Positions 42,875 to 51,366 of a DNA stretch of 64,000 nucleotides are shown here, piece after piece (position 1 is the stretch's first letter; every line of letters begins with the position of its first letter). The stretch is from Oceanococcus atlanticus (GTDB lineage: Bacteria; Pseudomonadota; Gammaproteobacteria; Nevskiales; Oceanococcaceae), in NCBI RefSeq assembly GCF_002088235.1, contig NZ_AQQV01000001.1, positions 434,001 through 498,000 on the forward strand, read 5' to 3'. The translations under genes were made by a program, and so were the position numbers. The notes under the pieces are model-generated. The model saw nothing but the letters and a program-made list of their open reading frames with translations, searched no databases and was not told the origin of the DNA.

Positions 42875-45679
42875 ATGCCCATCCGCCATGCACAAATGAG
42901 CTCGCCCACCAGCGTGATGGGCGGCGATGAACTGATCGAAACCAAGCTGCGCGCGCCGTTGATCCGGCACAAGGTGCTGTCACGCCATCAGCTGATCGAC
43001 GGTCTGCTGAGCGAGGACAGCGAAGGCGTGGTGGTTACCGTGGTGGCGCCGGCCGGCTCGGGCAAATCAACCCTGTTGGTCGAACTGTCGAAACGCCTAG
43101 CACAGGACAAATACACCTGTTGCTGGTTGAGTGTGGATGCCGATGACAACGAACCTATCGTGTTCGCCAAATACCTGGTCTCGGCACTGCATCAGTTTGA
43201 CCCCAAAGCGGCCGACAAGGAGCTGGCCTTCATCAAGGCCAACCCCACACGCAACTACGACGCCCTGTTCGATGCGCTGGTCGCCCGCATCAGTCGCACC
43301 GACCGCAAGCTGGCGATTTTCGTCGATGACTTCCAGCACCTCTCGCACAGCAGCATCCTGCGTTTCTGGAATCGCCTGATCGCCCATGCACCGCGCAACG
43401 TGCGCCTAATTCTGGCCAGCCGTACCCGCCCCGGCCTGGAGTTGGGGCGCAGGCGCATCTCCGGTGGGCTGCATGAAATCACGCAAGAGGCGCTCAACTT
43501 CAATGCCGCCCAGGTCAGCGAATTCATGCTGCAACTGCACGCCATCGAGCTTGAATCCGATGCGGTGGACAGCCTGCACGCAACCACCGAAGGCTGGGCC
43601 GCCGGCCTGCAACTCGCCGCGCTGGCCATCGGCCGCAGTCGCGGCAACGCCGGGGCCATGATCGCCTCGTTTTCCGGACGCAACAAAGACCTGACCGAAT
43701 ACCTGTTCCAGACCGTCCTCGGCGTTCAGTCGCTTGAGGTTCAGCGTTTTTTGCTGCGCACCTCGGCATTGACACGGCTCTCCCCCGGGCTGTGCAATGC
43801 GCTGATGCAGGATCAAAGCGGCGCCCTGCTGCTGGATAAAGTGGAGCGCAGCAATCTATTTCTGATTCCGCTTGACGATGAGGGGCGCTGGTACCGCTAC
43901 CACCATCTGTTCGCCGACTTTCTGCAGGCCGAACTGCGCCGCACCGAGACCGACGCCTACCCGCAGCTGTGCGCCATCGCGGCCAGCTGGAGTGAAGAAC
44001 AAGGCCGTCTGACCGAAGCCATCCAGTATTGCCTGAGCGGCGAGCATTACGAGCGTGCGGCGGACCTGATCGCAACCAAAGCGCCCGACATCGCGCAGTA
44101 CCAGGGCGACCACTACACCATCCTGGACTGGATGCGACGCCTGCCGTCTTCGTACCACCAACAGCGCCCCGAGATCCTGCTCAACCACGCCTGGTCACGT
44201 GCGTTTTCATCTGACCTTGAACAGGCCATCAAACTGGCCGAACAGGCCGTGCAGGTGCTGGACGGTGACCACGGCGACAGCTGGGATCTGGAACCGCACA
44301 AGCGCAATCAATTGCGCTGGCTGGCCCAGGTCATTCAATCCATCGCCCATGTCTGCTCGGACAGAATTCCCGGCAGCCTTGATCAGTGCCACAGCATCCG
44401 CGCCGAGCTGCCCGCCTCGGAGCCCTTTTTGCTGGCCTCGATACTCAACGCAACCAGCTACTGCCATCTGAGCCGCGGCGAGATCAGCAAAGCGGCCGAT
44501 TGCGCCGAAGAAGCCTACAGCTATGGTCGCCAGGCCGGTTCGGTCTACGCCATTGTCTGGGCTGACTTCCTCAATGCCCTGGCCAATGTCGAACGCGGCC
44601 GCATTCAGGCCGCCCATGACAGTGCCGAGCGTGCCAGCCGCCACGTTGGCGAACGCACCAATGCCAACCGATACATGTTCGCCATGGCCGCCATCATCAA
44701 GGCCGAAACCGAAACCCAGCGCGGCAACTTTGCCGCCGTCAACGTCTGCATGAGTGCCGGGCAGGATTTCACCGCTTTGTTCGGGCCGCAGGAACCGCTG
44801 TGGATTGCACTGCGCAACGAAGCGCGCATGAAAGCCTGGAGCGGCGAACTGGGCGCGGCCTGCGAAGTGCTCAAACAAGGGCGCGAGACGGCCCTGGGCG
44901 CTGCCCAGCTCATGCTCCACTTCAGTCTCGCCGCAGAAGAGATTGACCTGCGCCTGCGCCATGACGACGACACCGAAACCGCAGCCGAGTTGTTCATCAG
45001 CAGCGGGCTGGCGGATGATCGACGCAGCCAGCTGATTTGCGACGAGATGCGCAGTCGCATCAGCGTGCTGTCACGCTACACCGAAGCCAAGCTGTGCTTG
45101 GCCCAGGGTCAGCCCGACAGCGCCCTGAAGCTGCTCAAATCGCTGCAGGCCGCGACTCAGGCCGAGCAGATTCTTGTGCTCCAGCAGATCCGCTGCCTGC
45201 GTGCCATCGCCCTGTGGGCCAGCGAGCGTCAGGGCGACGCCGAGCGCGAACTGGACCGGGCTCTGAACCTGGCGGCTCCGCACAATCACGCCTACCCGTT
45301 CATTGCCGCCGGCGGCACCATGCTGGACATACTGGAGTCGATCCAGTGCAAGCGTGGCAGCGCCTACGCCGGTGAGGAACACCAGCTCAAACGCCAGTTC
45401 GAACAACGCCTGATTGCCCTGCTCAGAAACGAAAACCCGGACAACCACAACGCGATTCAACCGCTGACCGACGGGCGCGACGAGATCGAGCCGCTGACCG
45501 AGCGCGAAACCGAGATCCTCAAGCTGGTCGCCGCCGGCCTGACCAACCTGCAGCTGGCGGACGAGCTGCTGATCTCAGTGGCCACCGTCAAGTGGCACTT
45601 GCACAACATCTACGAAAAAATTGGCGTAGGCAGCAGAACAGCGGCTGCCGCCTACGCGCGCAAACTCCAGTTGATCTGA
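42875..45679 (+). CDS. MalT-type ATP-dependent LuxR transcriptional activator
   Basis: 934 residues. Order: NTPase domain with Walker A APAGSGKSTLL (about 58-68) and a Walker-B-like FVDDFQHLS; a winged-helix region; a long helical TPR-like sensor domain (about 400-850); and a C-terminal LuxR helix-turn-helix (LTERETEILKLVAAGLTNLQ ... ATVKWHLHNIYEKIG). MalT-type (STAND) regulators oligomerise on ligand plus ATP. It is divergent from the isomerase-ALDH operon across a 174-bp region and is the obvious candidate activator. An ATG 21 nt further in (MSSPTS) is also possible. Confidence 0.9.
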   Translation: MPIRHAQMSSPTSVMGGDELIETKLRAPLIRHKVLSRHQLIDGLLSEDSEGVVVTVVAPAGSGKSTLLVELSKRLAQDKYTCCWLSVDADDNEPIVFAKYLVSALHQFDPKAADKELAFIKANPTRNYDALFDALVARISRTDRKLAIFVDDFQHLSHSSILRFWNRLIAHAPRNVRLILASRTRPGLELGRRRISGGLHEITQEALNFNAAQVSEFMLQLHAIELESDAVDSLHATTEGWAAGLQLAALAIGRSRGNAGAMIASFSGRNKDLTEYLFQTVLGVQSLEVQRFLLRTSALTRLSPGLCNALMQDQSGALLLDKVERSNLFLIPLDDEGRWYRYHHLFADFLQAELRRTETDAYPQLCAIAASWSEEQGRLTEAIQYCLSGEHYERAADLIATKAPDIAQYQGDHYTILDWMRRLPSSYHQQRPEILLNHAWSRAFSSDLEQAIKLAEQAVQVLDGDHGDSWDLEPHKRNQLRWLAQVIQSIAHVCSDRIPGSLDQCHSIRAELPASEPFLLASILNATSYCHLSRGEISKAADCAEEAYSYGRQAGSVYAIVWADFLNALANVERGRIQAAHDSAERASRHVGERTNANRYMFAMAAIIKAETETQRGNFAAVNVCMSAGQDFTALFGPQEPLWIALRNEARMKAWSGELGAACEVLKQGRETALGAAQLMLHFSLAAEEIDLRLRHDDDTETAAELFISSGLADDRRSQLICDEMRSRISVLSRYTEAKLCLAQGQPDSALKLLKSLQAATQAEQILVLQQIRCLRAIALWASERQGDAERELDRALNLAAPHNHAYPFIAAGGTMLDILESIQCKRGSAYAGEEHQLKRQFEQRLIALLRNENPDNHNAIQPLTDGRDEIEPLTERETEILKLVAAGLTNLQLADELLISVATVKWHLHNIYEKIGVGSRTAAAAYARKLQLI

Positions 45680-45699
45680 ATCAGCAGGCCGCCTGTGGC

Positions 45700-46974
45700 C
45701 TAATCAAGCGTGAGTAAACCCGCGCCGCGATAGCTCTGCTCATGCCCGTTGATACGGGTCAGACTGTCATGCAGATAGGACAGATGCGGATGCCCGCCTT
45801 CCAGCACGGCCAGCGCCGAGGCGTCGCCACGCAGGTAATAGTCCATCCAGGCCAGTGAGAAGTCTTCGGCGATTTCACGCCCCCAGGTCGAGGTCGGAAT
45901 CAGTGGGTAATTGGTGTGCATGCCATGGGTTGCAGCTTCGCCAACAATGAAGGCCCGGTCCGCGCTCAGGCTGTCATACAGCGGGCGCACCACCGCCGGA
46001 TTCACGAACGGCAAAGGGGCAATCGGACCATCGTGATCACCGGTCTGAATCATCACCGGAATCGGGCTGGCTGACACCGACTCGAACACCGGCGCTGCCG
46101 CAATAACCGCCTTGACCGGCACAGGATTGGGTTCAGCAGCATCGCTGGCTTCCTGCTCTTGCACGCGCAAGGCTGCCGCCGCCCCCATGCTGTGCCCGAT
46201 CACACCGAAGCGGTCGCGGTCGAGCACACTGGCCACCGGCGATGCTTCAAACAGATAGCGCATGGCGTCTTGCGCATCGTGCAGGTTGTTGCCCGGATCG
46301 CCGCTGACTTCGTCATCCGAACGCCCCTGCCCGCTGAAATCGAAGGCAAACACCAGATAGCCGTTGTCGGCAAACAAACGATGCCACCAGCGGTACATTG
46401 CGGTATTGGTGTTCAACCCTTCAAGCGCCAGAATCACCGGAAACGGCCCATCACTCGGCGGGATCGCTGCGCGCCCGGGCAGCACAATTTCACCATGCAG
46501 ACGGGTGCCATATCGGTTCTCAAACTCGACCGGAACCAGCGCTACAGCCTGGTTTTCATAAGGGTGGCCGTACCAGTGATAAACCTGATCCAGGCGCGAG
46601 CCATCCTGCAATTGGGCCAGCGTTGAGCGCACCATATGCTCAACGATAATCGGGTCTGTGATGTCATTGATGGTGTAGCCGAAAGCCACCGGATCAAAAA
46701 GCCGTACAACCACATCCGTCGGCAGCAGATCCAGCAAGGCCGCGGTCGAACCGACCACCTGTGACACGGCATCCGGCGCGGCCGGCGGATCCTCGCCCTG
46801 CTGCGAAGGCGGCCATTGTTTAAGCGCTGAGCTGCCATTTCCGGCGGCGCTGTCATCGCCACAGCCCAGCATTGTCGCTGCAACCAATAGCGCAAAGCAG
46901 CTGCGCACCGCGGGCTGAATAAACCGACTCAAAGAGGCGCCTGAGGCGGGCCTGGGCTGATCACTGCTTGTCAT
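45700..46974 (-). CDS. Alpha/beta hydrolase lipoprotein
   Basis: 424 residues. The N-terminus has an extended arm, a hydrophobic segment and a lipobox ATMLGCGDD with C38, so it should be lipidated. The hydrolase core has the nucleophile elbow FGVIGHSMGAAAALRV, an oxyanion HGEIVLP/ILALEGLNTN region, and later TGDHDGPIAPLPF for the acid. A THGMH segment carries the likely His. Similar to dienelactone hydrolase and platelet-activating-factor-acetylhydrolase-like proteins; substrate unknown. It is convergent with the MalT-type gene and divergent from the TetR gene, whose palindromic operator lies in the shared gap. Confidence 0.8.
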   Translation of the reverse strand: MTSSDQPRPASGASLSRFIQPAVRSCFALLVAATMLGCGDDSAAGNGSSALKQWPPSQQGEDPPAAPDAVSQVVGSTAALLDLLPTDVVVRLFDPVAFGYTINDITDPIIVEHMVRSTLAQLQDGSRLDQVYHWYGHPYENQAVALVPVEFENRYGTRLHGEIVLPGRAAIPPSDGPFPVILALEGLNTNTAMYRWWHRLFADNGYLVFAFDFSGQGRSDDEVSGDPGNNLHDAQDAMRYLFEASPVASVLDRDRFGVIGHSMGAAAALRVQEQEASDAAEPNPVPVKAVIAAAPVFESVSASPIPVMIQTGDHDGPIAPLPFVNPAVVRPLYDSLSADRAFIVGEAATHGMHTNYPLIPTSTWGREIAEDFSLAWMDYYLRGDASALAVLEGGHPHLSYLHDSLTRINGHEQSYRGAGLLTLD

Positions 46975-47084
46975 GGTGGATGTCCCCTGTAATCACATTT
47001 TGTCCGCCTATTAGACGTCACGGTGGCACTCACGTATTGACACTTGACGCCACGGCCAGGCTCAAACCGATTGATTGCTATTTT

Positions 47085-47100
47085 TGTACCGATTGGTACA
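47085..47100. promoter_or_regulatory. TetR-type palindromic operator
   Basis: TGTACC-GATT-GGTACA, perfect 6-bp arms, 29 bp before the tetR ATG in the 154-bp gap shared with the divergent lipoprotein hydrolase. It fits a TetR dimer site and probably serves autoregulation of tetR-dehalogenase. Confidence 0.65.
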
Positions 47101-47128
47101 GTAACTCCGTAACCTCATTGAGACCGGC

Positions 47129-47749
47129 ATGCCCCGCCCCCTCGAATTTGACCGCGATCGCGCAGTGGTACGCGCAATGAAACTGTTCTGGTCGCAAGGC
47201 TATAAAGCCACTTCGCTGGCGGCCTTGCTCGACACCATGGGCATACAACGCAGCAGTTTCTACGCAAGCTTTGGCGACAAGCGCAGCCTGTTCATCGAGT
47301 GTCTGAAACTGTTCGGGCAACGCACGGCGGATCTGGCTATCCAGCCTGTTGATACCGACACCCGGCCTGAACAACTGATCCACACGTTCTTCGCAGTCAC
47401 GTTGATGAACGTGCCGGAAGATCGCCTCCACAACGGCTGTTTGCTGGTGAATTCCATACTTGAGCTTGCCGATACCGACGATGAACTGTCGAAACTGGCC
47501 ACCCAGATGCTCGGCTATGTCGAAAAGGCCTTCGAACAAGCCCTGCAGGCGGCCCGCCAAGAGGGCCGCTGGCATTCGGATCTGAGCCCCAGGCAAGCCG
47601 CCCAGATTCTGATGCTGATCAATCAAGGCGTGCGCGTTCAAAGTCGCAAACGCACACCGCGCGAGGAAATCTGGAGCACCCTCGCAGACGCCCTCGCCCT
47701 CATCGGCTTGGGCTATCTCACGACCCAGGAGACCCACACCCATGGCTGA
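47129..47749 (+). CDS. TetR family regulator of the dehalogenase operon
   Basis: 206 residues. The N-terminal helix-turn-helix (about 10-60) is clear: AMKLFWSQGYKATSLAALL and IQRSSFYASFGDKRSLF. The C-terminal ligand domain has QAAQILMLINQGVRVQSR as in the AcrR/NemR-like group. The ATG of the haloalkane dehalogenase overlaps its last 8 nt, so the two are one unit. A perfect palindrome lies directly upstream. Confidence 0.9.
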   Translation: MPRPLEFDRDRAVVRAMKLFWSQGYKATSLAALLDTMGIQRSSFYASFGDKRSLFIECLKLFGQRTADLAIQPVDTDTRPEQLIHTFFAVTLMNVPEDRLHNGCLLVNSILELADTDDELSKLATQMLGYVEKAFEQALQAARQEGRWHSDLSPRQAAQILMLINQGVRVQSRKRTPREEIWSTLADALALIGLGYLTTQETHTHG

Positions 47750-48620
47750 AGAATTTGCAAGCCGTAAGAAACGCATCAACGTCAATGGACGCGACATCGC
47801 CTATATCGATGAAGGTCAAGGTGACCCCATCGTACTGCTCCACGGCAACCCCACATCATCCTATCTGTGGCGTGACGTCATTCCGGAGCTGCGTAACTCA
47901 GGTCGCGTCATCGCACCTGACCTCATCGGTCAGGGCGATTCCGACAAGCTGCCGGTGGAGATGGGGCCGGAGCGCTACTCGTTTGAGAGTGCCTACAGCT
48001 ATCTCGACGGCTTGCTGCAGGCCCTTGATCTGACCCACAACGTCACGCTGGTGATTCACGATTGGGGCAGCGGGCTGGGCTTTCATTGGGCACGCCTGCA
48101 TCCGCAGTCCGTGCGTGGCATCGCCTACATGGAAGCGGTGGTCATGCCCGTGAGCTGGTCTGACTGGCCAGAATCCGCCGCCGGCATTTTCAAAGGCTTC
48201 CGCTCTGATAAGGGCGAAGACCTGATCCTCAAACGCAATATGTTCATCGAAGGCGTGCTGCCCAGCGCCATTTTGCGCACGCTGAGCGAGGAGGAGATGA
48301 ACGAGTACCGTCGCCCCTTTCTCAACCCGGACGACCGCCAAGTCACCCTCAATTGGCCACGACAGATTCCTATTGACGGCGAACCGGCGCATATCTGCGC
48401 CCTGGTCGAGGCCTACGGCCAGTTCATGGCGCAATCGACCATACCCAAACTGTTCATCAACGCCGAGCCCGGCTCGATCCTGACCGGACGCGCACGCGAG
48501 TTTTGCCGCAGCTGGCCCAACCAGCAGGAAGTGAGTGTCAAAGGCGCCCATTTCATTCAGGAAGATTCCCCCACCGAGATCGGTCAAGCCGTTGCCAATT
48601 GGCTCAAAACCATCCCCTGA
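47742..48620 (+). CDS. Haloalkane dehalogenase (HLD-II type)
   Basis: 292 residues. Hydrolytic dehalogenase of the alpha/beta-hydrolase fold that converts a halogenated alkane to an alcohol. The full HLD-II catalytic pentad can be read: N36 (HGNPTSS) and W108 bind halide, D107 (VIHDWGSG) is the nucleophile, E242 (INAEPGS) the acid and H270 (GAHFIQED) the base. The oxyanion-side GRVIAPDLIGQGDSDK is typical. The cap domain is complete. Substrate range cannot be read from sequence; natural roles of such enzymes are often unknown. Start codon overlaps tetR. Confidence 0.9.
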   Translation: MAEEFASRKKRINVNGRDIAYIDEGQGDPIVLLHGNPTSSYLWRDVIPELRNSGRVIAPDLIGQGDSDKLPVEMGPERYSFESAYSYLDGLLQALDLTHNVTLVIHDWGSGLGFHWARLHPQSVRGIAYMEAVVMPVSWSDWPESAAGIFKGFRSDKGEDLILKRNMFIEGVLPSAILRTLSEEEMNEYRRPFLNPDDRQVTLNWPRQIPIDGEPAHICALVEAYGQFMAQSTIPKLFINAEPGSILTGRAREFCRSWPNQQEVSVKGAHFIQEDSPTEIGQAVANWLKTIP

Positions 48621-48687
48621 CGCCGCTTCGCGCCGGACCATCTGGCCTCCGGCGCGGGCCGCTCAGTTTTCTCAAGAAGAGACCCAC

Positions 48688-49467
48688 ATGACCCTGACGC
48701 AGTTCCTCAATTCCGTTGCCACCACCACCGAAGGCCTTAAAGCCCGCATCCCCGATAGCTGGATGCAAGGACGCAGCACCTACGGCGGCCTTCAGGCCGT
48801 ACTCGCTGCAAAGGCGATGCAGCCCCTGAGTGATGGCCTGCCCATCCGCACCTTGCAGGCCACCCTGATCGCCCCGGTTGAGGGCGAGGTCGAATGTCGG
48901 GCAGAGCTGATCCGCAGCAGCAAGAACACGCGCCAGATTCGGGTTGAGCTGATCAAGGATGAGCAGCTCCACGCCACCTTCATGGGCATTTTCGGGCGAC
49001 CACGCGAATCCGTGGTCAACATGGTCCGCGCCCGTCAGGTCAGCGCCGATAAATCACTGGTATGGCCTTACATGGAAGGCATAAGCCCGGCTTTCCTGCA
49101 AAATCTTGAAGTCTGCATGCTCAAGGGCAACCCGGTGGGCTCCGGCCAGCATGACTGCGAACAGCTGTACCGGCTGGCCCTCAAAGATGAAGCACCGAGC
49201 ACCGAACTCGAACATGTGCTGGCACTTGCCGACTTCCCCCCACCCATCGGATTGAGCTGGCCAAAGGGCTTCAAGCCGGGCAGCACCATGACCTGGATGC
49301 TCAATTTCACCAGCGAGCCGGTGTCCGGCCACGCACTCAATGACTGGGAGTGCGAAGTGGTGCTGGATGCAGCCAGCGACGGCTACACCCACCAGACCGT
49401 TTCCTTGTACGCCCCCAATGGCAATCTGCTGCTGCGCGGCACACAATGCATGGTGGTGTTCGGCTAG
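48688..49467 (+). CDS. Acyl-CoA thioesterase-like (TesB/hotdog family)
   Basis: 259 residues from ATG MTLTQFLN, preceded by AAGAAGAGA; the longer frame upstream is rejected because it overlaps the dehalogenase end out of frame. Double-hotdog thioesterase pattern: PDSWMQGRSTYGGLQAVLAAKAM, LQATLIAPVEGEVECRAELIR and the C-terminal YAPNGNLLLRGTQCMVVFG. It would release a free acid from an acyl-CoA. 67 bp after the dehalogenase, likely the third gene of the operon. Confidence 0.82.
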   Translation: MTLTQFLNSVATTTEGLKARIPDSWMQGRSTYGGLQAVLAAKAMQPLSDGLPIRTLQATLIAPVEGEVECRAELIRSSKNTRQIRVELIKDEQLHATFMGIFGRPRESVVNMVRARQVSADKSLVWPYMEGISPAFLQNLEVCMLKGNPVGSGQHDCEQLYRLALKDEAPSTELEHVLALADFPPPIGLSWPKGFKPGSTMTWMLNFTSEPVSGHALNDWECEVVLDAASDGYTHQTVSLYAPNGNLLLRGTQCMVVFG

Positions 49468-49475
49468 CCTGACTG

Positions 49476-49497
49476 CGGCGTGCCTCGCGGCACGCCG
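49476..49497. terminator. Hairpin between convergent thioesterase and CYP153
   Basis: CGGCGTGCC / GGCACGCCG, 9-bp stem with a TCGC loop, in the 37-bp gap. Acts for both strands; no long U-run. Confidence 0.5.
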
Positions 49498-49504
49498 TCA
49501 ACCT

Positions 49505-50914
49505 TCAGGCCTTGGCGCTGAGTTTGACCATCATTCTGGCGTAGCCACGCACGAAGTTGGACTGCACCCGTTCAGGCTCACCAACAACCTCGATACGGTC
49601 GAAACGCTGGAGCAGCTCCTCCCACAGAATGCGCAGCTGCATCTCGGCCAGACGATTGCCCATGCAGCGGTGAATACCGAAGCCGAACGACAGATGATTG
49701 CGTGCCCCCTTGCGGTCGATGAGAAACGCATCGGGGTTGTCGATCTTGCGTTCATCGCGGTTTCCCGAGGCGTACCACATGACCACGCGATCACCCTTTC
49801 TGATGGTCCGTCCACCCAGCTCCACATCCTGCTTGGCAACCCGTCGCATGTAGGCCAGCGGGGTCTGCCAGCGGATGATTTCCGACACCATGTTAGAAAT
49901 CAGGCCGGGGGTTGCCTTGAGCTTTTCAAACTCGGCAGGATTCTCGTGCATGGCCAGCACACCGCCGGTCATGGAATTGCGTGTGGTGTCGTTGCCGCCA
50001 ACAATCAGCAGCGAGAGATTACCCAGAAACACCAGCGGCTCATCGATCAAGTTCGCGGTGTCAGCATTGCTTTGCATCAGGCTGATCAGATCAAAGCCAT
50101 GCGGCGTCCCGTCGGCGTGACGCGCTTTCTTGTCACGCCACAGCTGGGCAAAATGCAGGGCCATGTCGGCCGCGGCTGAAAAGACCTCCGACTTGTCAGA
50201 AAACGCGCCGCCGGTCATCTCCGGCGAGCCGGCGATCAGGTCCGACCAGTAGGTCAGCAGGTGGCGCTTTTCATAAGGAAAATCGAGCAGGGTTGCGAGC
50301 ATCCGGCCGGTCAGTTCGATGGACACCGTCTCAACCCAGTCAAAGGGCTGATCAAGCGGCAAGTCATCCAGCACCTCCTGCGTGCGCTGGCGGATCAGGC
50401 CTTCCATCTCCTTGAGGTTTTTCGGCGCCACCACCGCCTGAACCGCCTGGCGTTCCACATCATGCCGCGGCGGATCCATGGCGATGAAGGTCTTTAGCGC
50501 CATGCCTTCCGGGCGGTCGCCGAGCACGATGATGGGCTCAGCCGAAAACAGTTCGTGGTGCTTGTCGACGAACAGAATGTCGTCATAGCGGGTCACCGAC
50601 CAAAATGGCCCGAACGGGCTTTCGGCCTGGAAATGCACCGGGGCTTCATCCCGCAAGCGCTTGAAATACGATTGCCACTTGCCCTGTCGATAGAGAAACG
50701 GGTTGCTCACATCGATCTCGTGCAGTGGCACGGCCTCAACCTCGGGCAAGACCTCTTCAACGAAACGGGGCACCGGGCGTTCGCCCAGGGTCATGCGCTT
50801 GGCTTTGATCAGCTGTTCAATCGCCCGGATCTGCCAGTGCATGGGCACGAATCGCGAAGTGGTGTTGATCGCGCGGGTGTAGGCCGCATCCACGGCCCGG
50901 CTGTAAATCGACAT
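49505..50914 (-). CDS. Cytochrome P450 of the CYP153 (terminal alkane hydroxylase) family
   Basis: 469 residues from ATG MSIYSRAVD with GGAG upstream; a GTG seven codons earlier overlaps the ferredoxin stop. CYP153 blocks are clear: FGPFWSVTRYDDILFVDKHH, FIAMDPPRHDVERQAVQ, the I-helix GGNDTTRNS, the ExxR EIIRW and the heme loop FGFGIHRCMGNRLAE. CYP153 enzymes hydroxylate n-alkanes at the terminal carbon and can epoxidise terminal alkenes. The partner ferredoxin is encoded directly upstream; the FAD reductase of the usual cluster is not in the window. Confidence 0.93.
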   Translation of the reverse strand: MSIYSRAVDAAYTRAINTTSRFVPMHWQIRAIEQLIKAKRMTLGERPVPRFVEEVLPEVEAVPLHEIDVSNPFLYRQGKWQSYFKRLRDEAPVHFQAESPFGPFWSVTRYDDILFVDKHHELFSAEPIIVLGDRPEGMALKTFIAMDPPRHDVERQAVQAVVAPKNLKEMEGLIRQRTQEVLDDLPLDQPFDWVETVSIELTGRMLATLLDFPYEKRHLLTYWSDLIAGSPEMTGGAFSDKSEVFSAAADMALHFAQLWRDKKARHADGTPHGFDLISLMQSNADTANLIDEPLVFLGNLSLLIVGGNDTTRNSMTGGVLAMHENPAEFEKLKATPGLISNMVSEIIRWQTPLAYMRRVAKQDVELGGRTIRKGDRVVMWYASGNRDERKIDNPDAFLIDRKGARNHLSFGFGIHRCMGNRLAEMQLRILWEELLQRFDRIEVVGEPERVQSNFVRGYARMMVKLSAKA

Positions 50915-50931
50915 TGTGTTGTGCTCCGCGT

Positions 50932-51252
50932 TCACATCTGAAATTCAGGCAGGCGCACGACCATGCCATCCATGTCTGGCGTCACCTGCACCTGACAGGC
51001 CAGACGCGAGGTCGAAGCCCGCTCCGGCGTCATGTCGAGCAGCTGCTGCTCATCGGCGGCCATGGCTCCGAGCTGGCTGGCCCAGGCCGCCTCCACGATG
51101 ACATGGCAGGTGCCGCATGCGCAGGAGCCGCCACAGTCGGCGTCAATACCGGGAATGTCGTGATCCATGGCGATCTGCATCAGTGACGAACCGGCCTCGA
51201 GTGCGACGACATGTTCTGCGCCGTCATGCTCAATGAAAGTGATCTTGCCCAT
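50932..51252 (-). CDS. Putidaredoxin/adrenodoxin-type [2Fe-2S] ferredoxin
   Basis: 106 residues. Electron carrier to a P450. Cluster ligands C40-x5-C46-x2-C49-x36-C86 fit the putidaredoxin pattern; an additional C44 lies between the first two. The C-terminal VRLPEFQM is typical of the CYP153 ferredoxin group. 17 bp before the CYP153 start in the transcript. Its own reductase is absent nearby, so a reductase from elsewhere must serve. Confidence 0.92.
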   Translation of the reverse strand: MGKITFIEHDGAEHVVALEAGSSLMQIAMDHDIPGIDADCGGSCACGTCHVIVEAAWASQLGAMAADEQQLLDMTPERASTSRLACQVQVTPDMDGMVVRLPEFQM

Positions 51253-51312
51253 ACACGAGAATCCAGGTGGTGGTTAAGCCACCAGATTAGGTCAGCCAAG
51301 CTGGACCTTTGA

Positions 51313-51341
51313 GGTCATTTTTTGCCATATTGGGGTCATTT
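51313..51341. promoter_or_regulatory. Direct repeats, probable AraC binding sites
   Basis: Two copies of GGTCATTT start 21 bp apart (two helical turns) in the 114-bp region between divergent ferredoxin-CYP153 and araC. Such same-face direct repeats are the usual AraC-family site. An imperfect palindrome (AGGTCAGC ... GCTGGACCT) lies just before them. Confidence 0.5.
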
Positions 51342-51366
51342 CAAGACACGACCTGCGCCCGGCGCC

